Shown in pieces: positions 50,366-59,325 of a DNA stretch of 64,000 bases. The stretch is from NCBI RefSeq assembly GCF_902499075.1, contig NZ_CABVPP010000022.1:1-64000 (forward strand). The letters run 5' to 3'. How positions within the stretch are numbered: position 1 is the first letter of the stretch; every line of letters begins with the position of its first letter. The stretch is from Burkholderia pseudomultivorans (lineage in GTDB: Bacteria > Pseudomonadota > Gammaproteobacteria > Burkholderiales > Burkholderiaceae). The notes under the pieces are model-generated. The model ran no database searches and was not told the DNA's origin. It saw only the letters and a list, made by a program, of their open reading frames with translations. A program made the translations under genes and the position numbers.

Positions 50366-51736
50366 ATGTCCGATGCCGCCTTGCCGCACGACGCCGGTCG
50401 CGCCACGTCGCACCGGCGCGTGCTCGCGCTCGCATTCCCGATCGTCCTTGCGAACCTGACTCAGCCGATTCTCGGCGCGGTCGACACGGCCGTCGCCGGC
50501 CACCTCGACGGCGCGCAGTATCTCGGCGGCGTCGCGCTCGGCGGGCTGTTCTTCAATTTCGTGTTCTGGGGCTTCGGCTTCCTGCGGATGGGCACGACCG
50601 GGCTGGTCGCCCAGGCGCACGGCGCCGGCGACACCGCCGGCATCCGGCTGAACGTGCTGCGTGCGCTGATCGTCGCGTTCGCGCTCGGCGCCGCCGTGCT
50701 CGCGCTGCAGGTACCGTTGCTGTCGTTCGCGCTGAGCGCGCTCGGCGGCAGCGATGCGGTGCGCGCGACGGCGCTGACGTACAGCCACACGCGGATCTGG
50801 AGCGCGCCGTTCGCGCTCGCGAACTACGTCGTGCTCGGCTACCTGCTGGGCGTGCAGCGCGTGCGGCTCGCGCTCGTCGCGCAGGTGTTCATCAACGCGG
50901 TGAACATCGGCGCGGTGCTGCTGTACGTCTACGGCTTCGGCTGGGGCATCGCCGGAATCGGCGCGGCCACCGCCACCGCCGACGTGTGCGGCTTCGCACT
51001 CGGCGCGTGGATGCTGTGGCAGTTGCGTCCGCGCGGCCTGCCGCCGCTCGCGCCGCGCGCACTCGCCGATCGCGCGGCGCTCAAGCGCCTCGTTGCCCTC
51101 AATCGCGACATCTTCCTGCGCACACTGTGCCTGCTCGGCGCATTCGGCTGGTTCGCGCATCTCGGCGCGAAACAGGGCGACGCGACGCTCGCGGCGAACG
51201 CGCTGCTGCTTAACTTCCAGACCTTCATGGCGTACGGCCTCGACGGTTTCGCGCATGCGGCCGAGGCGCTCGTCGGCGCGGCTGCCGGCGCGCGCGATCG
51301 CGCCGCGTTCCGGCAGGCCGTGCGCATCACGCTGTTCTGGTCCGCGCTCGGCGCACTGCTGTTCGCCCTCGCCTACTGGGCGGCCGGCGGCTGGATCGTC
51401 GCGCGCCTGACCGATCAGGCCGACATCCGCACGGTCGCGCTGCGCTACCTGCCGTGGGCCGCGATCTCGCCCGTCGTGTCCGTGTGGGGATTCCTGCTCG
51501 ACGGCGTGTTCATCGGCGCGACGCAAACGCAGTCGCTGATGCGCGCGATGGTCGTGTCGTTCGCGATCTTCGTCGCGGCCACGTTCGCCTTCGTCGATGC
51601 GTTCGGCAACCACGGCCTGTGGTTCGCGCTGCTGCTGTTCATGGCCGCGCGCGGCGCCACGCTCGCGCGCTACCTGCCGGGCCTGGTGCGGCAGATCGGC
51701 GCCGACGCGCGCGTCGCGGCGACGACCGGCGCCTGA
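50366..51736 (+). CDS. MATE-family efflux transporter (DinF-type)
   Basis: A 456-residue exporter with 12 predicted helices in two similar halves. The start RRVLALAFPIVLANLTQPILGAVDTAVAGHL, the segment LGGLFFNFVFWGFGFLRMGTTGLVAQAHG and GYLLGVQRVRLALVAQVFINAVNIG are typical of the DinF branch. It exports drugs or oxidised metabolites by Na+ or H+ antiport. It starts 10 bases after the DUF2288 stop. The gene is intact. The convergent lipoprotein gene follows after 61 bases. Confidence 0.9.
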   Translation: MSDAALPHDAGRATSHRRVLALAFPIVLANLTQPILGAVDTAVAGHLDGAQYLGGVALGGLFFNFVFWGFGFLRMGTTGLVAQAHGAGDTAGIRLNVLRALIVAFALGAAVLALQVPLLSFALSALGGSDAVRATALTYSHTRIWSAPFALANYVVLGYLLGVQRVRLALVAQVFINAVNIGAVLLYVYGFGWGIAGIGAATATADVCGFALGAWMLWQLRPRGLPPLAPRALADRAALKRLVALNRDIFLRTLCLLGAFGWFAHLGAKQGDATLAANALLLNFQTFMAYGLDGFAHAAEALVGAAAGARDRAAFRQAVRITLFWSALGALLFALAYWAAGGWIVARLTDQADIRTVALRYLPWAAISPVVSVWGFLLDGVFIGATQTQSLMRAMVVSFAIFVAATFAFVDAFGNHGLWFALLLFMAARGATLARYLPGLVRQIGADARVAATTGA

Positions 51737-51797
51737 AGCTGCCGATGCCCGGACGGGCGCCCGGCATTCGGATCGGCCGTTACTTCGGCCGTTACTG

Positions 51798-51971
51798 TTA
51801 CTGAGCGGCCGGCGGCGGCTCGGTGAGCATCGACGGCGGCGTCATGTCGGTCGGCACGCCGTGGTAGTCGGCCGGGTCTTCCGGCGGATGACCGCGACGG
51901 GCCTGACGGGGATCGCTCGCGCAGCCGGCGAGAAGAGATGCGGCCAGCACGGCCAGCATGAAACGGATCAT
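51798..51971 (-). CDS. Small lipoprotein (57 residues)
   Basis: A signal peptide with lipobox LLAGC (Cys17) is followed by a polar, Pro-rich mature part of about 40 residues (RRGHPPEDPADYHGVP through PPSMLTEPPPAAQ). It has no fold beyond this. The ATG at 51971 has GGAGCG upstream. It may be an outer-membrane tether or a stress-related lipoprotein; no family is recognised. It is convergent to the MATE gene and divergent from the small membrane protein at 52107. Confidence 0.6.
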   Translation of the reverse strand: MIRFMLAVLAASLLAGCASDPRQARRGHPPEDPADYHGVPTDMTPPSMLTEPPPAAQ

Positions 51972-52106
51972 CGGGTATCGCTCCGGAAAGCGGCGCGCCC
52001 ACCGCGCGCCACGACCGCGCGAGTCTAGCGGAATTCCGGTTTCGGGGTCCTGCGGCGCATGTCCTAATATGTACGCATGGCGCTGTGCCGTAGAAAGGAG
52101 GCTGCC

Positions 52107-52277
52107 ATGTCGTCTGAGGAAATTGCCGGCCTGATCGGCCTGTTCATCGGTCTGATGGTGCTCGTCGCGCTGTCGTACTTCGAATCGCGCGAATACAAGC
52201 GCAGCCACGGCGGCGAAGGGATGATCCACCACTGGATGGCCGAACACCACCTGCTCGACTGGCGGCGCAAGCACTAG
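52107..52277 (+). CDS. Small membrane protein (56 residues)
   Basis: The start ATG at 52107 is preceded by AAAGGAGGCTGCC, an excellent ribosome-binding site. The protein has one hydrophobic helix, IAGLIGLFIGLMVLVALSYF, followed by a His-rich charged tail (MIHHWMAEHHLLDW). The His residues could bind a metal, but this is a guess. No family is recognised. It is followed after about 150 bases by an 11-bp inverted repeat and then the convergent olsB gene. Confidence 0.6.
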   Translation: MSSEEIAGLIGLFIGLMVLVALSYFESREYKRSHGGEGMIHHWMAEHHLLDWRRKH

Positions 52278-52429
52278 CAAAACGCTAGGCAGGCCGCCTT
52301 GCACGAGTCCCGGCCCCCTTCCGCAGGCGGGCCGCCAACGAACGTGCCCTGCCCCGGCACGCGGGTTGGCGTGTGTCTCGCCGATTAACAGGGACCGATA
52401 ACAGATCGTTCAACATCGTCCGAACGCAC

Positions 52430-52464
52430 GAACGCCGTCGCGCGGCAGCCGCACGACGGCGTTC
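52430..52464. repeat. Inverted repeat downstream of olsB
   Basis: A perfect 11-bp stem, GAACGCCGTCG / CGACGGCGTTC, with a 13-base GC-rich loop. It sits 42 bases past the olsB stop and lacks a T-run. It may be a weak terminator or mRNA-stability hairpin for the two converging genes. Confidence 0.4.
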
Positions 52465-52506
52465 ACTTGCGCGCGCCCGTGACGGACGCGATGCGATTCG
52501 GGCCGC

Positions 52507-53313
52507 TCAGCCCAGGAAATGCCGCGCGTAGCGCGCGTTGATGTCGGACAGGCGGAACAGCGTGAGGAAATCCGCGCAGTTGAAGTCGGGATCCCACGCC
52601 GGTGCGCCGCAGATCTTCGCACCGAGGCGCAGGTAGCCCTTGATCAGCGGCGGCGGCGCGACGACGGTGCCCGTCTGCAGCTCGTCGACCGGCAGCGCCG
52701 TGTGCGGGAACGCGCGGTATTCGGTTGCCGTCAGCGCGCTGGCCGGCAGCGACTGGTACAGGTTCGCCGCGTAGTGGCCGCCGTCGGCCATCGACACGCT
52801 CGCGCAGCCGAGCATCGTCTCGTAGCCGTTCTGCATCATGTAGGCGCCCAGGCCGCCCCACAGCGCCATGATCACGGCGCCGCTGCGGTAGTCGCTGTGC
52901 ACGCACGAACGGCCGACCTCGACCATCTTGCCGCGCAGGTGCGTCAGGCGCGACAGGTCGAATTCGCCTTCCGCGTACAGGCGGCCGACACGCGCCGCCT
53001 CGTGCGGCGGCAGCACGCGGTACGTACCGACGACCTTCAGCGTATCGAGATCGCGGACCAGCAGATGGTCGCAGTACGCATCGAACGGATCCACGTCGAG
53101 ACCGGCGGGACCGCTGACCTGCGCGCCCATCTCTTCGGCGAACACGCTGTAGCGCAGGCGCTGGGCTTCGCGCAGTTCGTCTTCCGTGCGCGCCCACGCG
53201 GCGCGCAGGCGGTATTCCGAGGTAACGGTTTCAGCAGCGCGCGGCAGATGACGCCGCGTCGAATCGAGGGGCAGCGAGGCAAAAGGGAGCGTAGGCGTCG
53301 GCAGTTCTCGCAT
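52507..53313 (-). CDS. olsB: Ornithine lipid synthase N-acyltransferase OlsB
   Basis: A 268-residue GNAT-fold enzyme of the OlsB/hemolysin-like group. Conserved parts are RYSVFAEEMGAQV, DPFDAYCDHLLV, VVGTYRVLPPHEAARVG and SDYRSGAVIMALWGGLGAYM, the acyl carrier binding region. It moves a 3-hydroxyacyl group from ACP to ornithine, giving lyso-ornithine lipid, the first step in ornithine lipid synthesis. In Burkholderia these lipids replace phospholipids when phosphate is low; the Pho genes lie about 8-11 kb away. GACCAGGAAAGCC precedes the ATG. No olsA is adjacent. Whether PhoB controls it here cannot be seen. Confidence 0.88.
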   Translation of the reverse strand: MRELPTPTLPFASLPLDSTRRHLPRAAETVTSEYRLRAAWARTEDELREAQRLRYSVFAEEMGAQVSGPAGLDVDPFDAYCDHLLVRDLDTLKVVGTYRVLPPHEAARVGRLYAEGEFDLSRLTHLRGKMVEVGRSCVHSDYRSGAVIMALWGGLGAYMMQNGYETMLGCASVSMADGGHYAANLYQSLPASALTATEYRAFPHTALPVDELQTGTVVAPPPLIKGYLRLGAKICGAPAWDPDFNCADFLTLFRLSDINARYARHFLG

Positions 53314-53462
53314 TAGGCTTTCCTGGTCGTAAGGAATAGGACGACATGCCCGCCAATGTAGTAACCAGCCATGACCGTTATGTGGCACGACCATGTCCGT
53401 TCAATGACGTGTCGCCGAATTGACTTTAGCAGAAAGCTTGCGAAACCGTATGATCAAACCCT

Positions 53463-53924
53463 TCAAATCAATTCCGGCGTCAGCAGCGCGCGCAACACCG
53501 CCTGCTTGCTGCCGTCGCGCGTGCGGCTCGCGAGCCATACGATTCCGCCCTTCTTGATGCTCCAGCTGTCGTCGCTGCCGGCGATCAGCCGCGCGGCCAC
53601 GCTGCCGAGCGTCGGCTGGTGGCCGACGATCACGACGGTGGGCGCGATGCCGTCGGGCCAGCCGGCTGCCGTCAGCACGTCGTCGACGCTTGCGTTCGGT
53701 GCGAGCGCGTCGACGGTCCGGTACTGGTCGGTCAGCGCCTCGACGGTCTGCACGGTACGCGCCGCCGGGCTCGCGAGGATCACGCTGTTCGTCTCGAGGC
53801 GCCCGCGCAGCCATTTGGCCATCGCCTGCGCGTCCTTGCGGCCGCGCGCGGTCAGCTGGCGCGCCAAATCGCTGGACGCGTAGTCTTCGGCTTCGGCGTG
53901 GCGCCAGAGGATCAGGTTCATCAT
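53463..53924 (-). CDS. sixA: Phosphohistidine phosphatase SixA
   Basis: A 153-residue histidine phosphatase of the SixA branch. The catalytic RHG-type motif is LWRHAEAEDY with His9. The second catalytic His is in VVIVGHQPTLG, with the conserved Arg in ARQLTARGRKDA. SixA removes phosphate from His in the HPt domain of sensor kinases or in the nitrogen PTS. CAGGAGGCAACC precedes the ATG. It is transcribed from beside tRNA-Pro, upstream of olsB on the same strand with a 149-base gap. In relatives it often lies near ppx and ppk, which are 4 kb away here. Confidence 0.88.
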   Translation of the reverse strand: MMNLILWRHAEAEDYASSDLARQLTARGRKDAQAMAKWLRGRLETNSVILASPAARTVQTVEALTDQYRTVDALAPNASVDDVLTAAGWPDGIAPTVVIVGHQPTLGSVAARLIAGSDDSWSIKKGGIVWLASRTRDGSKQAVLRALLTPELI

Positions 53925-54072
53925 GGTTGCCTCCTGTCGACCCGGACCGGCGATGGTACGCCTGCACCGGGCCCATGCGATGTTCGATGACGCGGTCGTC
54001 GCTGCCGTGGCACGCCGTACGCATAACGCGATTGACCGCGCGGGTAATTAGACGATAGAATCTCTGGCTCGT

Positions 54073-54149
54073 CGGAGCGTAGCGCAGCCTGGTAGCGCAT
54101 CTGATTTGGGATCAGAGGGTCGAAGGTTCGAATCCTTTCGCTCCGACCA
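54073..54149 (+). tRNA. tRNA-Pro (TGG)
   Basis: A 77-base cloverleaf with acceptor CGGAGCG / CGCTCCG, anticodon loop TTTGGGA giving TGG, T loop TTCGAAT and encoded CCA. A terminator follows after 10 bases. Lower-GC DNA with an LprI-type gene lies on its 3' side. Confidence 0.95.
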
Positions 54150-54157
54150 AAGGAATC

Positions 54158-54197
54158 AAGGGGTTACATGCCGAAAGCGTGTAACCCCTTTTTCTTT
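54158..54197 (+). terminator. Rho-independent terminator of tRNA-Pro
   Basis: A 9-bp stem, GGGGTTACA / TGTAACCCC, with an 11-base loop is followed by TTTTTCTTT. Confidence 0.85.
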
Positions 54198-54612
54198 AAC
54201 ACTCTGCCAGACCACTGCCACTATTTTGCACAATCTGAATCCATCTCCATAAGGAGAAGCCGCGCCCAACGGCATCCGGCTCATCCCCGCCCAGCACCGT
54301 CTTCCCCCCTCGCGCTGACTGGCGCGACGCAGCGGTCGTCGCTTAACGTCGACTATCGACTATCGCCCAGCGCTTGACTGACGGGGACCGTCGCACACGG
54401 TCACACCGATCGTCTCACAGACCGGCCACCATACCGGACCGTACTCATACGCCTGCTCATGGCCCTCAATCCGGCATGCAAGTCCAAGCCGCTGATCACG
54501 CGTCCTCCGTGCGATGTCATATCTCCCTCCACGATGAGAGATCGCGCCATCTTGCACCTCCGCAAAGTCGACAACGAATTCCGCATGTCGCTCGGGTAGA
54601 CGCGCGCATACA
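54198..54612. other. Gene-poor stretch beside tRNA-Pro
   Basis: About 415 bases between the tRNA terminator and the LprI-domain gene. No frame has a convincing ribosome-binding site. A tandem CGACTAT occurs twice near 54350. The base composition is lower in GC than the core genes, and the stretch may be debris of an integrated element. Confidence 0.35.
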
Positions 54613-55416
54613 TCAATCGCTTTCCTGATTGGAGTTCTCTTCTGGATAAGACGGGTACGTGCTCGCTATCCTACCTTTGATGTAGGCTACGCGGCTGCGA
54701 TATGCTTTCAGCAAGCAAGCATTATCAATACAGGAATTCCGTACCGTCTTGATCCAGTCGATTTGATCCAGTCTCACTGGATCTTGATATGAAATTTCCT
54801 TCGAATTGGTCAGCATCATCGCAACGTAGCCGCGATTGACAGTTGCATCGAGTTTAATCAGCTCTGGATTCTTGCATATAAGGCGTTCGACATTCGTTTC
54901 AGCTTTACTGCAGTCAAAATTTTGCGCCGCATTTGCTGGCGCATGGGTCTGACGCTCGAAAACGTACGCCCAAGAACCGTCGAGCAGCACCATCTCGTCC
55001 GGTGATCGATAGATCATCGCGGACTTGAGACTCGAGCAGAGCGGCGCGTCGGCATCACCGAGGATATAGGTATCAGTCAGCGCCGCGCCTTTCGCATGGA
55101 ACTTGGCGGTCAGAAACGCATTGAATTTGTCTCCAGAACCGAACGAGCGAGAGATGACCGGGTCGACATAGAAGCGCATCTTCTTGTCGATCTTTACGTT
55201 GCACCTGTGCCCGGCGTAATGAAATGCAAACTCGCTGCCATCGAAAGTGAGAAATGCTGCGGTCTGTGGATTGACCGGAAAGGGTAGTGCATGAGTATCA
55301 CGCCCCGGTTCGAACTGCGCTGCACCTGCCATTCGATATATATCCTGAGCCGAAGCATACGCCGGCGCCAGGATCACCGACATCAGGAGGAGTAAGCCGT
55401 GCTTGAGCTTCTTCAT
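54613..55416 (-). CDS. Secreted protein with LprI-type (DUF1311) C-terminal domain
   Basis: A 267-residue exported protein with a clear signal peptide (KKLKHGLLLLMSVILAPAYASA). The middle, about residues 25-165, has no recognised fold. The C-terminal part resembles lysozyme-inhibitor LprI domains: FDCSKAETNVERLICKNPELIKLDATVNRGY, then QIDWIKTVRNSCIDNACLLKAYRSRVAYI, with Cys pairs. LprI domains may inhibit lysozyme. AT content is higher than in neighbours and it lies near tRNA-Pro, so it may have been acquired. The ATG at 55416 begins the signal; one at 55467 is in frame as well. Neither has a strong ribosome-binding site. Confidence 0.75.
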   Translation of the reverse strand: MKKLKHGLLLLMSVILAPAYASAQDIYRMAGAAQFEPGRDTHALPFPVNPQTAAFLTFDGSEFAFHYAGHRCNVKIDKKMRFYVDPVISRSFGSGDKFNAFLTAKFHAKGAALTDTYILGDADAPLCSSLKSAMIYRSPDEMVLLDGSWAYVFERQTHAPANAAQNFDCSKAETNVERLICKNPELIKLDATVNRGYVAMMLTNSKEISYQDPVRLDQIDWIKTVRNSCIDNACLLKAYRSRVAYIKGRIASTYPSYPEENSNQESD

Positions 55417-55649
55417 GAAAAAAAGAACACCGTCAATGATTGGAATTATAAGCACACTGAAAAACATGTCACGCTCTCGCTCGCGACATGTCCTTTTTCG
55501 ATATCCAGGAATTCTACGGGTGCTCCGGTGCAGTCGTCGCGGTTCGGTTTGCGACGCAAATTTGGCGCTTTGCTCGCCGCGTGCTTTCTTTGCGACTCAC
55601 GTGCGGCACACGAAACCAGGAATTCGCTCAATGCGACCCGCAAAGCCCC

Positions 55650-56771
55650 TCACCCCCTCCTCGGCAAACGCACCGCAAACACCGTTTCCGTCTGATCGGA
55701 TCGCGCATCGATCCGGCCGCGATGTGCCTTGGCTATTTCGCTGGCGATGAATAACCCGAGTCCCAGGCCGACATCTTCGCCCGTTCTTTCCGATCGATCG
55801 GCCCCGCGCCTGAGCGGATCGAAGATATGGTCGAGCATGACCCGATCGATGGCCGGCCCGCTATTTCCGATCTCGACGAGCACTTCCGTCTCTGTCGATA
55901 CCGCTGACACCCGGACCGGCGTATCGGGCGTTCCATACTTGACCGCGTTGCTCACCAGATTACTCAGCAACTGCTGCATGCGCTGATCATCCCATTCGCC
56001 TCGCAGATCGCCGCTTATCTCGACATTGATCTCGCGACCGGGATGAGCGGTCCGCAATTCGTCCACGACGTTCGCGAGCACCGGGGCGAGATCGACATGG
56101 CGGGGAGAGACATTGATGCCGAGCCCGAGCTGGGTCCGATTGAAGTCGCAAAGATCGTCAAGAAGGCCCTGCATGCGACCACCGCTTCTGATCAGCCGGG
56201 CAGCGGCCTCCGATACGTCCCCGCCCGCATTGAGCGCCACAAGATAGCTCGCCGTGACCTGAATCGTCTGAAGCGGCGTGCGCATGTCGTGACCCAGCAT
56301 GCCTAGCAGCAGGTTGCGTGCCTGCTCGACCTGTTCGGTAAAGAAAGCGACCGATTCCGCAAGCGCCTGATCTATCGCCTCGTTGAAGCGAATCATGTCG
56401 TCCAGATGAGGCGGAGTCGGCTGACACTCGTCGATCCACAAGCGCAGCACGCTGGCACGCAGGGCGCGATATTCGGCTGCCAGCTGATTGATGTTGAAGC
56501 CTCGCCGGGCGCGCAGAACGGCATGCGTCTGTGCGGCCGTATCGCTGGCGCTCACCGGCTCGGACCCGCGTCCAAGGGACTTTTCGCGCTGCGCTTCCCT
56601 GGTTTGCGGCGTGTCGATGTCCTTGGCCACGGCCTCCAGGATCTGGCGCGCGTGATCGCGCAGCCCCTGCGAATCCATGCTCTTCGCAGCGGGCAGCAGC
56701 GTGGCGGCAAACGCTTCCCACTGCACCAGGATCGGCTCCATGTTCCGAACGATGAAATCGGCTAGGCGCAT
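55650..56771 (-). CDS. Soluble sensor histidine kinase with RsbRD-like N-terminal domain
   Basis: A 373-residue kinase with no membrane helix. The N-terminal 150 residues (LADFIVRNMEPILVQWEAFAATL, ..RRGFNINQLAAEYRALRASVLRLW) match the RsbRD-type domain seen in cytoplasmic stress sensors. The His-kinase part has LLGMLGHDMRTPLQTI, with phospho-acceptor His, followed by the ATPase domain with NLVSNAVKYG and GLGLGLFIASEIAKAHRG. The G1 loop is atypical (IGNSGPAIDR). GAGGAGCGAC precedes the ATG at 56771. No response regulator is adjacent, so it is an orphan kinase. Confidence 0.85.
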   Translation of the reverse strand: MRLADFIVRNMEPILVQWEAFAATLLPAAKSMDSQGLRDHARQILEAVAKDIDTPQTREAQREKSLGRGSEPVSASDTAAQTHAVLRARRGFNINQLAAEYRALRASVLRLWIDECQPTPPHLDDMIRFNEAIDQALAESVAFFTEQVEQARNLLLGMLGHDMRTPLQTIQVTASYLVALNAGGDVSEAAARLIRSGGRMQGLLDDLCDFNRTQLGLGINVSPRHVDLAPVLANVVDELRTAHPGREINVEISGDLRGEWDDQRMQQLLSNLVSNAVKYGTPDTPVRVSAVSTETEVLVEIGNSGPAIDRVMLDHIFDPLRRGADRSERTGEDVGLGLGLFIASEIAKAHRGRIDARSDQTETVFAVRLPRRG

Positions 56772-57120
56772 GTCGCTCCTCGTCGCTGAATGAACGGTGG
56801 ATGCTTCTGTCGTACCGCAAGATATCACGCTATTACCAGCGATCGAGCGCGATTACATCGAAAGCGCGACATAATCCAGCCCGCCCGTGCCGACTGACGC
56901 AATGATAGGAACATTGACTGGCTGGCGGACGCCCTGACGCGCGCGCTTGCCGCCGCCGGAAGCCGGTTTGCTCGCACCATCCACCGACGCTTGCTCGTCA
57001 TCGTCAAGCCGTTCCACATCGACTCACGGCAGCTTCACGACCGGCCCCGGACAACCGGCCGGGCTTACATCCGGATAAACGAGAAAACGCGATAATATCG
57101 TTTCAACCTCGCGAAACCGC
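56772..57120. other. Intergenic region with one weak small ORF
   Basis: In the minus frame 56853-57017, a 54-codon ORF starting with GTG ends in VPIIASVGTGG-LDYVALSM, upstream of the kinase. It lacks a ribosome-binding site and no family is recognised. It may be a remnant or a small gene co-transcribed with the kinase. The promoter of the kinase and of the secreted protein at 57121 must lie here. Confidence 0.3.
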
Positions 57121-57552
57121 ATGAAAAACCACCTTCGAACCACGCTCTGCGGCGCGCTGCTCGCCCTCGCGGCCTCCGGCACCGCATCGGCCAGGTCGCT
57201 CGACGACGCGCTCGACTGCCATTCGAACGGCCACAAGTTCGTCGCACCGCTGCTCGCGGCCGGCGACATTCAGCCGGAACCGATGCATGTCGAATCGAAT
57301 TCGGTCAACGCATTCCGCACGGCCCGCTCGCTGACCGCCTACGGATTCGGCGTCTACGTCGTGCTCGGCTACCAGGCGAACGACCCGATCTTCCGCGAGG
57401 GGGACGGCAAGCCGATCGGCGACTGGGCTTACGGTGTCGTGGTGCGCGGCACGAAGTCCGCGGTGGAGGAAGCCGTGCGCAAGGCCGGCAGCGACGCAAC
57501 GGTCAAGCAGGCGTTCCCGTTTCTGACCGCGATCGTCTGTTCGTCGGACTGA
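57121..57552 (+). CDS. Small secreted protein, family not recognised
   Basis: A 143-residue exported protein. The signal peptide ends about GTASA (residue 24). The mature part is an alpha/beta mix with two Cys (DCHSNG and VCSSD), which may form a disulfide. Segments FGVYVVLGYQANDPIF and AYGVVVRGTKSAVEEAVRKAG look like an edge-strand fold with a helix. The ATG at 57121 has a weak GCGAAA upstream but gives a standard signal peptide. A strong GC hairpin follows, before the convergent ppx. Conserved in relatives by impression only. Confidence 0.6.
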   Translation: MKNHLRTTLCGALLALAASGTASARSLDDALDCHSNGHKFVAPLLAAGDIQPEPMHVESNSVNAFRTARSLTAYGFGVYVVLGYQANDPIFREGDGKPIGDWAYGVVVRGTKSAVEEAVRKAGSDATVKQAFPFLTAIVCSSD

Positions 57553-57569
57553 ACGGCCGCCCGACACTC

Positions 57570-57594
57570 GCGGCGCACCCGTGCGGTGCGCCGC
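57570..57594. terminator. GC hairpin between converging genes
   Basis: A perfect 10-bp stem, GCGGCGCACC / GGTGCGCCGC, with a 5-base loop lies between the secreted-protein gene and ppx, which converge. No T-run follows on either strand, so termination would need Rho. Confidence 0.5.
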
Positions 57595-57613
57595 GCCATG
57601 GCATCCGGCGCAA

Positions 57614-59128
57614 TCACGCGCCCGTGTAAACCACGCGATACGGAATGCCGACCTTCTCCCACTCGGCCGCCTCCTGGCTGAGGCTGTAGTCCGTCAGCGG
57701 GTTCTGTTCGACCCACGCGCTCGGCAGGCGCACTTCATACCCGCCCTTCTTCATCTGCGACACCGAAATGTCCGGCAGCCCGGCATCGGTTCGGCGCCGG
57801 CACAGCAGCGCGGCGAGCCGCAGGCAGAACAGCAGCGGCCACTCGACCTCGCGCGCCTGCGACAGCTTGCCGAGCTTGCCCGCATGACCGAGCACGAGTG
57901 CGGCGAGGCGCGCCTGGTCGGTGCGCGAGAAACCCGGCATGTCGGCATTGCTCGCGATATACGCCGAATGCTTGTGATACGCGCTGTGCGAAATCGACAG
58001 GCCGATCTCGTGCAGCGCCGCAGCCCAGCCGAGGAACATCCGGCACTCCTCGCGACGCTCGTCGTCCGGCTCCTCGAGCTGATCGTAGAAACGCACCGCG
58101 AGCGCGGCAATCCGCTCGGCCTGCGGGCGATCGACGCCGTAGCGGCGCGAGAAGCCTTCGACGGTCACCGCGCGCATGTCCTCGTGCTGCGTGCGGCCGA
58201 GCAGGTCGTACAGCACGCCCAGACGCAGCGCGCCGTCGGTCGTGTCGACATAGTCGACGCCGAGTTCCTCGAACACCGCGAGCATGATCGCGAGGCCGCC
58301 CGCGAGCACCGGCACGCGATCGGGCTTCAGCGCGATCAGCTTCAGCCGGTTCACGTTCTCGGACTTGATCAGCGCGCGCTTCAGGCGTTCGAGGCCGCCG
58401 CGCGAAATGCCGTGCGTGATGCCCGGATCGTTGAAGCCGTTCGCCTCGACGAGTTCCGCCAGCGCACGCGCGGTGCCCGACGAACCGATCGCCTGGTCCC
58501 AGCCCGCCTTCTTGTATTCGCTCGAGATGATCTGGATCTCGCGCTTGGCCGCGAGCTCGGCCTGCCGCATCGTGTATTCGTCGACGTTGCCGGCCGGAAA
58601 GAATGCGCGGCTGTGGCTCACGCAGCCGATATAGAGACTCTCCATCACGATCGGCGTGTAGTGCGAGCCGATGATGAATTCGGTCGAGCCGCCGCCGATG
58701 TCGACGACGAGCCGCTTGCCGGCGCTGGCCGGCACCGAGTGCGCGGCGCCCGCATAGATCAGGCGCGCTTCTTCGCGCCCGGCGATCACTTCGATCGGGA
58801 AGCCGAGCGCCGCCTCGGCCTCGCCGAGAAACTCGCCGGCGTTCTTCGCGACGCGCAGCGTGTTGGTCGCGACCGCGCGCACGTGATCGGGATGGAAATC
58901 GCGCAGGCGCTCGCCGAACCGCTTCAGCGCTTCCCAGCCACGCTCCTGCGACGCGCGATCGAGCATCTTGTCGCTCGACAGGCCGGCGGCCAGTCGAACC
59001 GGCTCGCGCAGCGCATCGACAGGATAGATCTGGCTGCCCGCCGACGTCTCCTCGACGCGACCGACGATCAGCCGGAAGCTGTTCGAGCCGAGATCCACGG
59101 CAGCCAGCAGGTGGGGGGTTGTAACCAT
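57614..59128 (-). CDS. ppx: Exopolyphosphatase Ppx (Ppx/GppA family)
   Basis: A 504-residue enzyme of the actin-like fold. Nucleotide-binding elements are LLAAVDLGSNSFRLIVGR, LVVDIGGGSTEFIIGS and AIGSSGTARALAELV. A C-terminal HD-type domain follows, with AALHEIGLSISHSAYHKHSAYI. It removes terminal phosphates from polyphosphate and may also cleave pppGpp. It is divergent from ppk, with a 278-base promoter region between them. The ATG at 59128 is clear and followed by the family N-terminus. The balance of Ppx and Ppk sets polyphosphate level. Confidence 0.95.
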   Translation of the reverse strand: MVTTPHLLAAVDLGSNSFRLIVGRVEETSAGSQIYPVDALREPVRLAAGLSSDKMLDRASQERGWEALKRFGERLRDFHPDHVRAVATNTLRVAKNAGEFLGEAEAALGFPIEVIAGREEARLIYAGAAHSVPASAGKRLVVDIGGGSTEFIIGSHYTPIVMESLYIGCVSHSRAFFPAGNVDEYTMRQAELAAKREIQIISSEYKKAGWDQAIGSSGTARALAELVEANGFNDPGITHGISRGGLERLKRALIKSENVNRLKLIALKPDRVPVLAGGLAIMLAVFEELGVDYVDTTDGALRLGVLYDLLGRTQHEDMRAVTVEGFSRRYGVDRPQAERIAALAVRFYDQLEEPDDERREECRMFLGWAAALHEIGLSISHSAYHKHSAYIASNADMPGFSRTDQARLAALVLGHAGKLGKLSQAREVEWPLLFCLRLAALLCRRRTDAGLPDISVSQMKKGGYEVRLPSAWVEQNPLTDYSLSQEAAEWEKVGIPYRVVYTGA

Positions 59129-59325
59129 CAGAAAGGGGCTCCGTGCGCATTCATCCGCGGCGCCCGGCCGGGCCCGCGAAGCGGTCGATCAAAGCCGGTA
59201 TTTTAAGCGTGGAACGCTTTCGGATGTCACGCTTGCAAACCATGCACAAAGCAAGATTGTATATAGCCAAAACATTTATGAAATGAAAGGTTCCAGGCTT
59301 AGAATTTGCTGTTATAAATTCCCGA

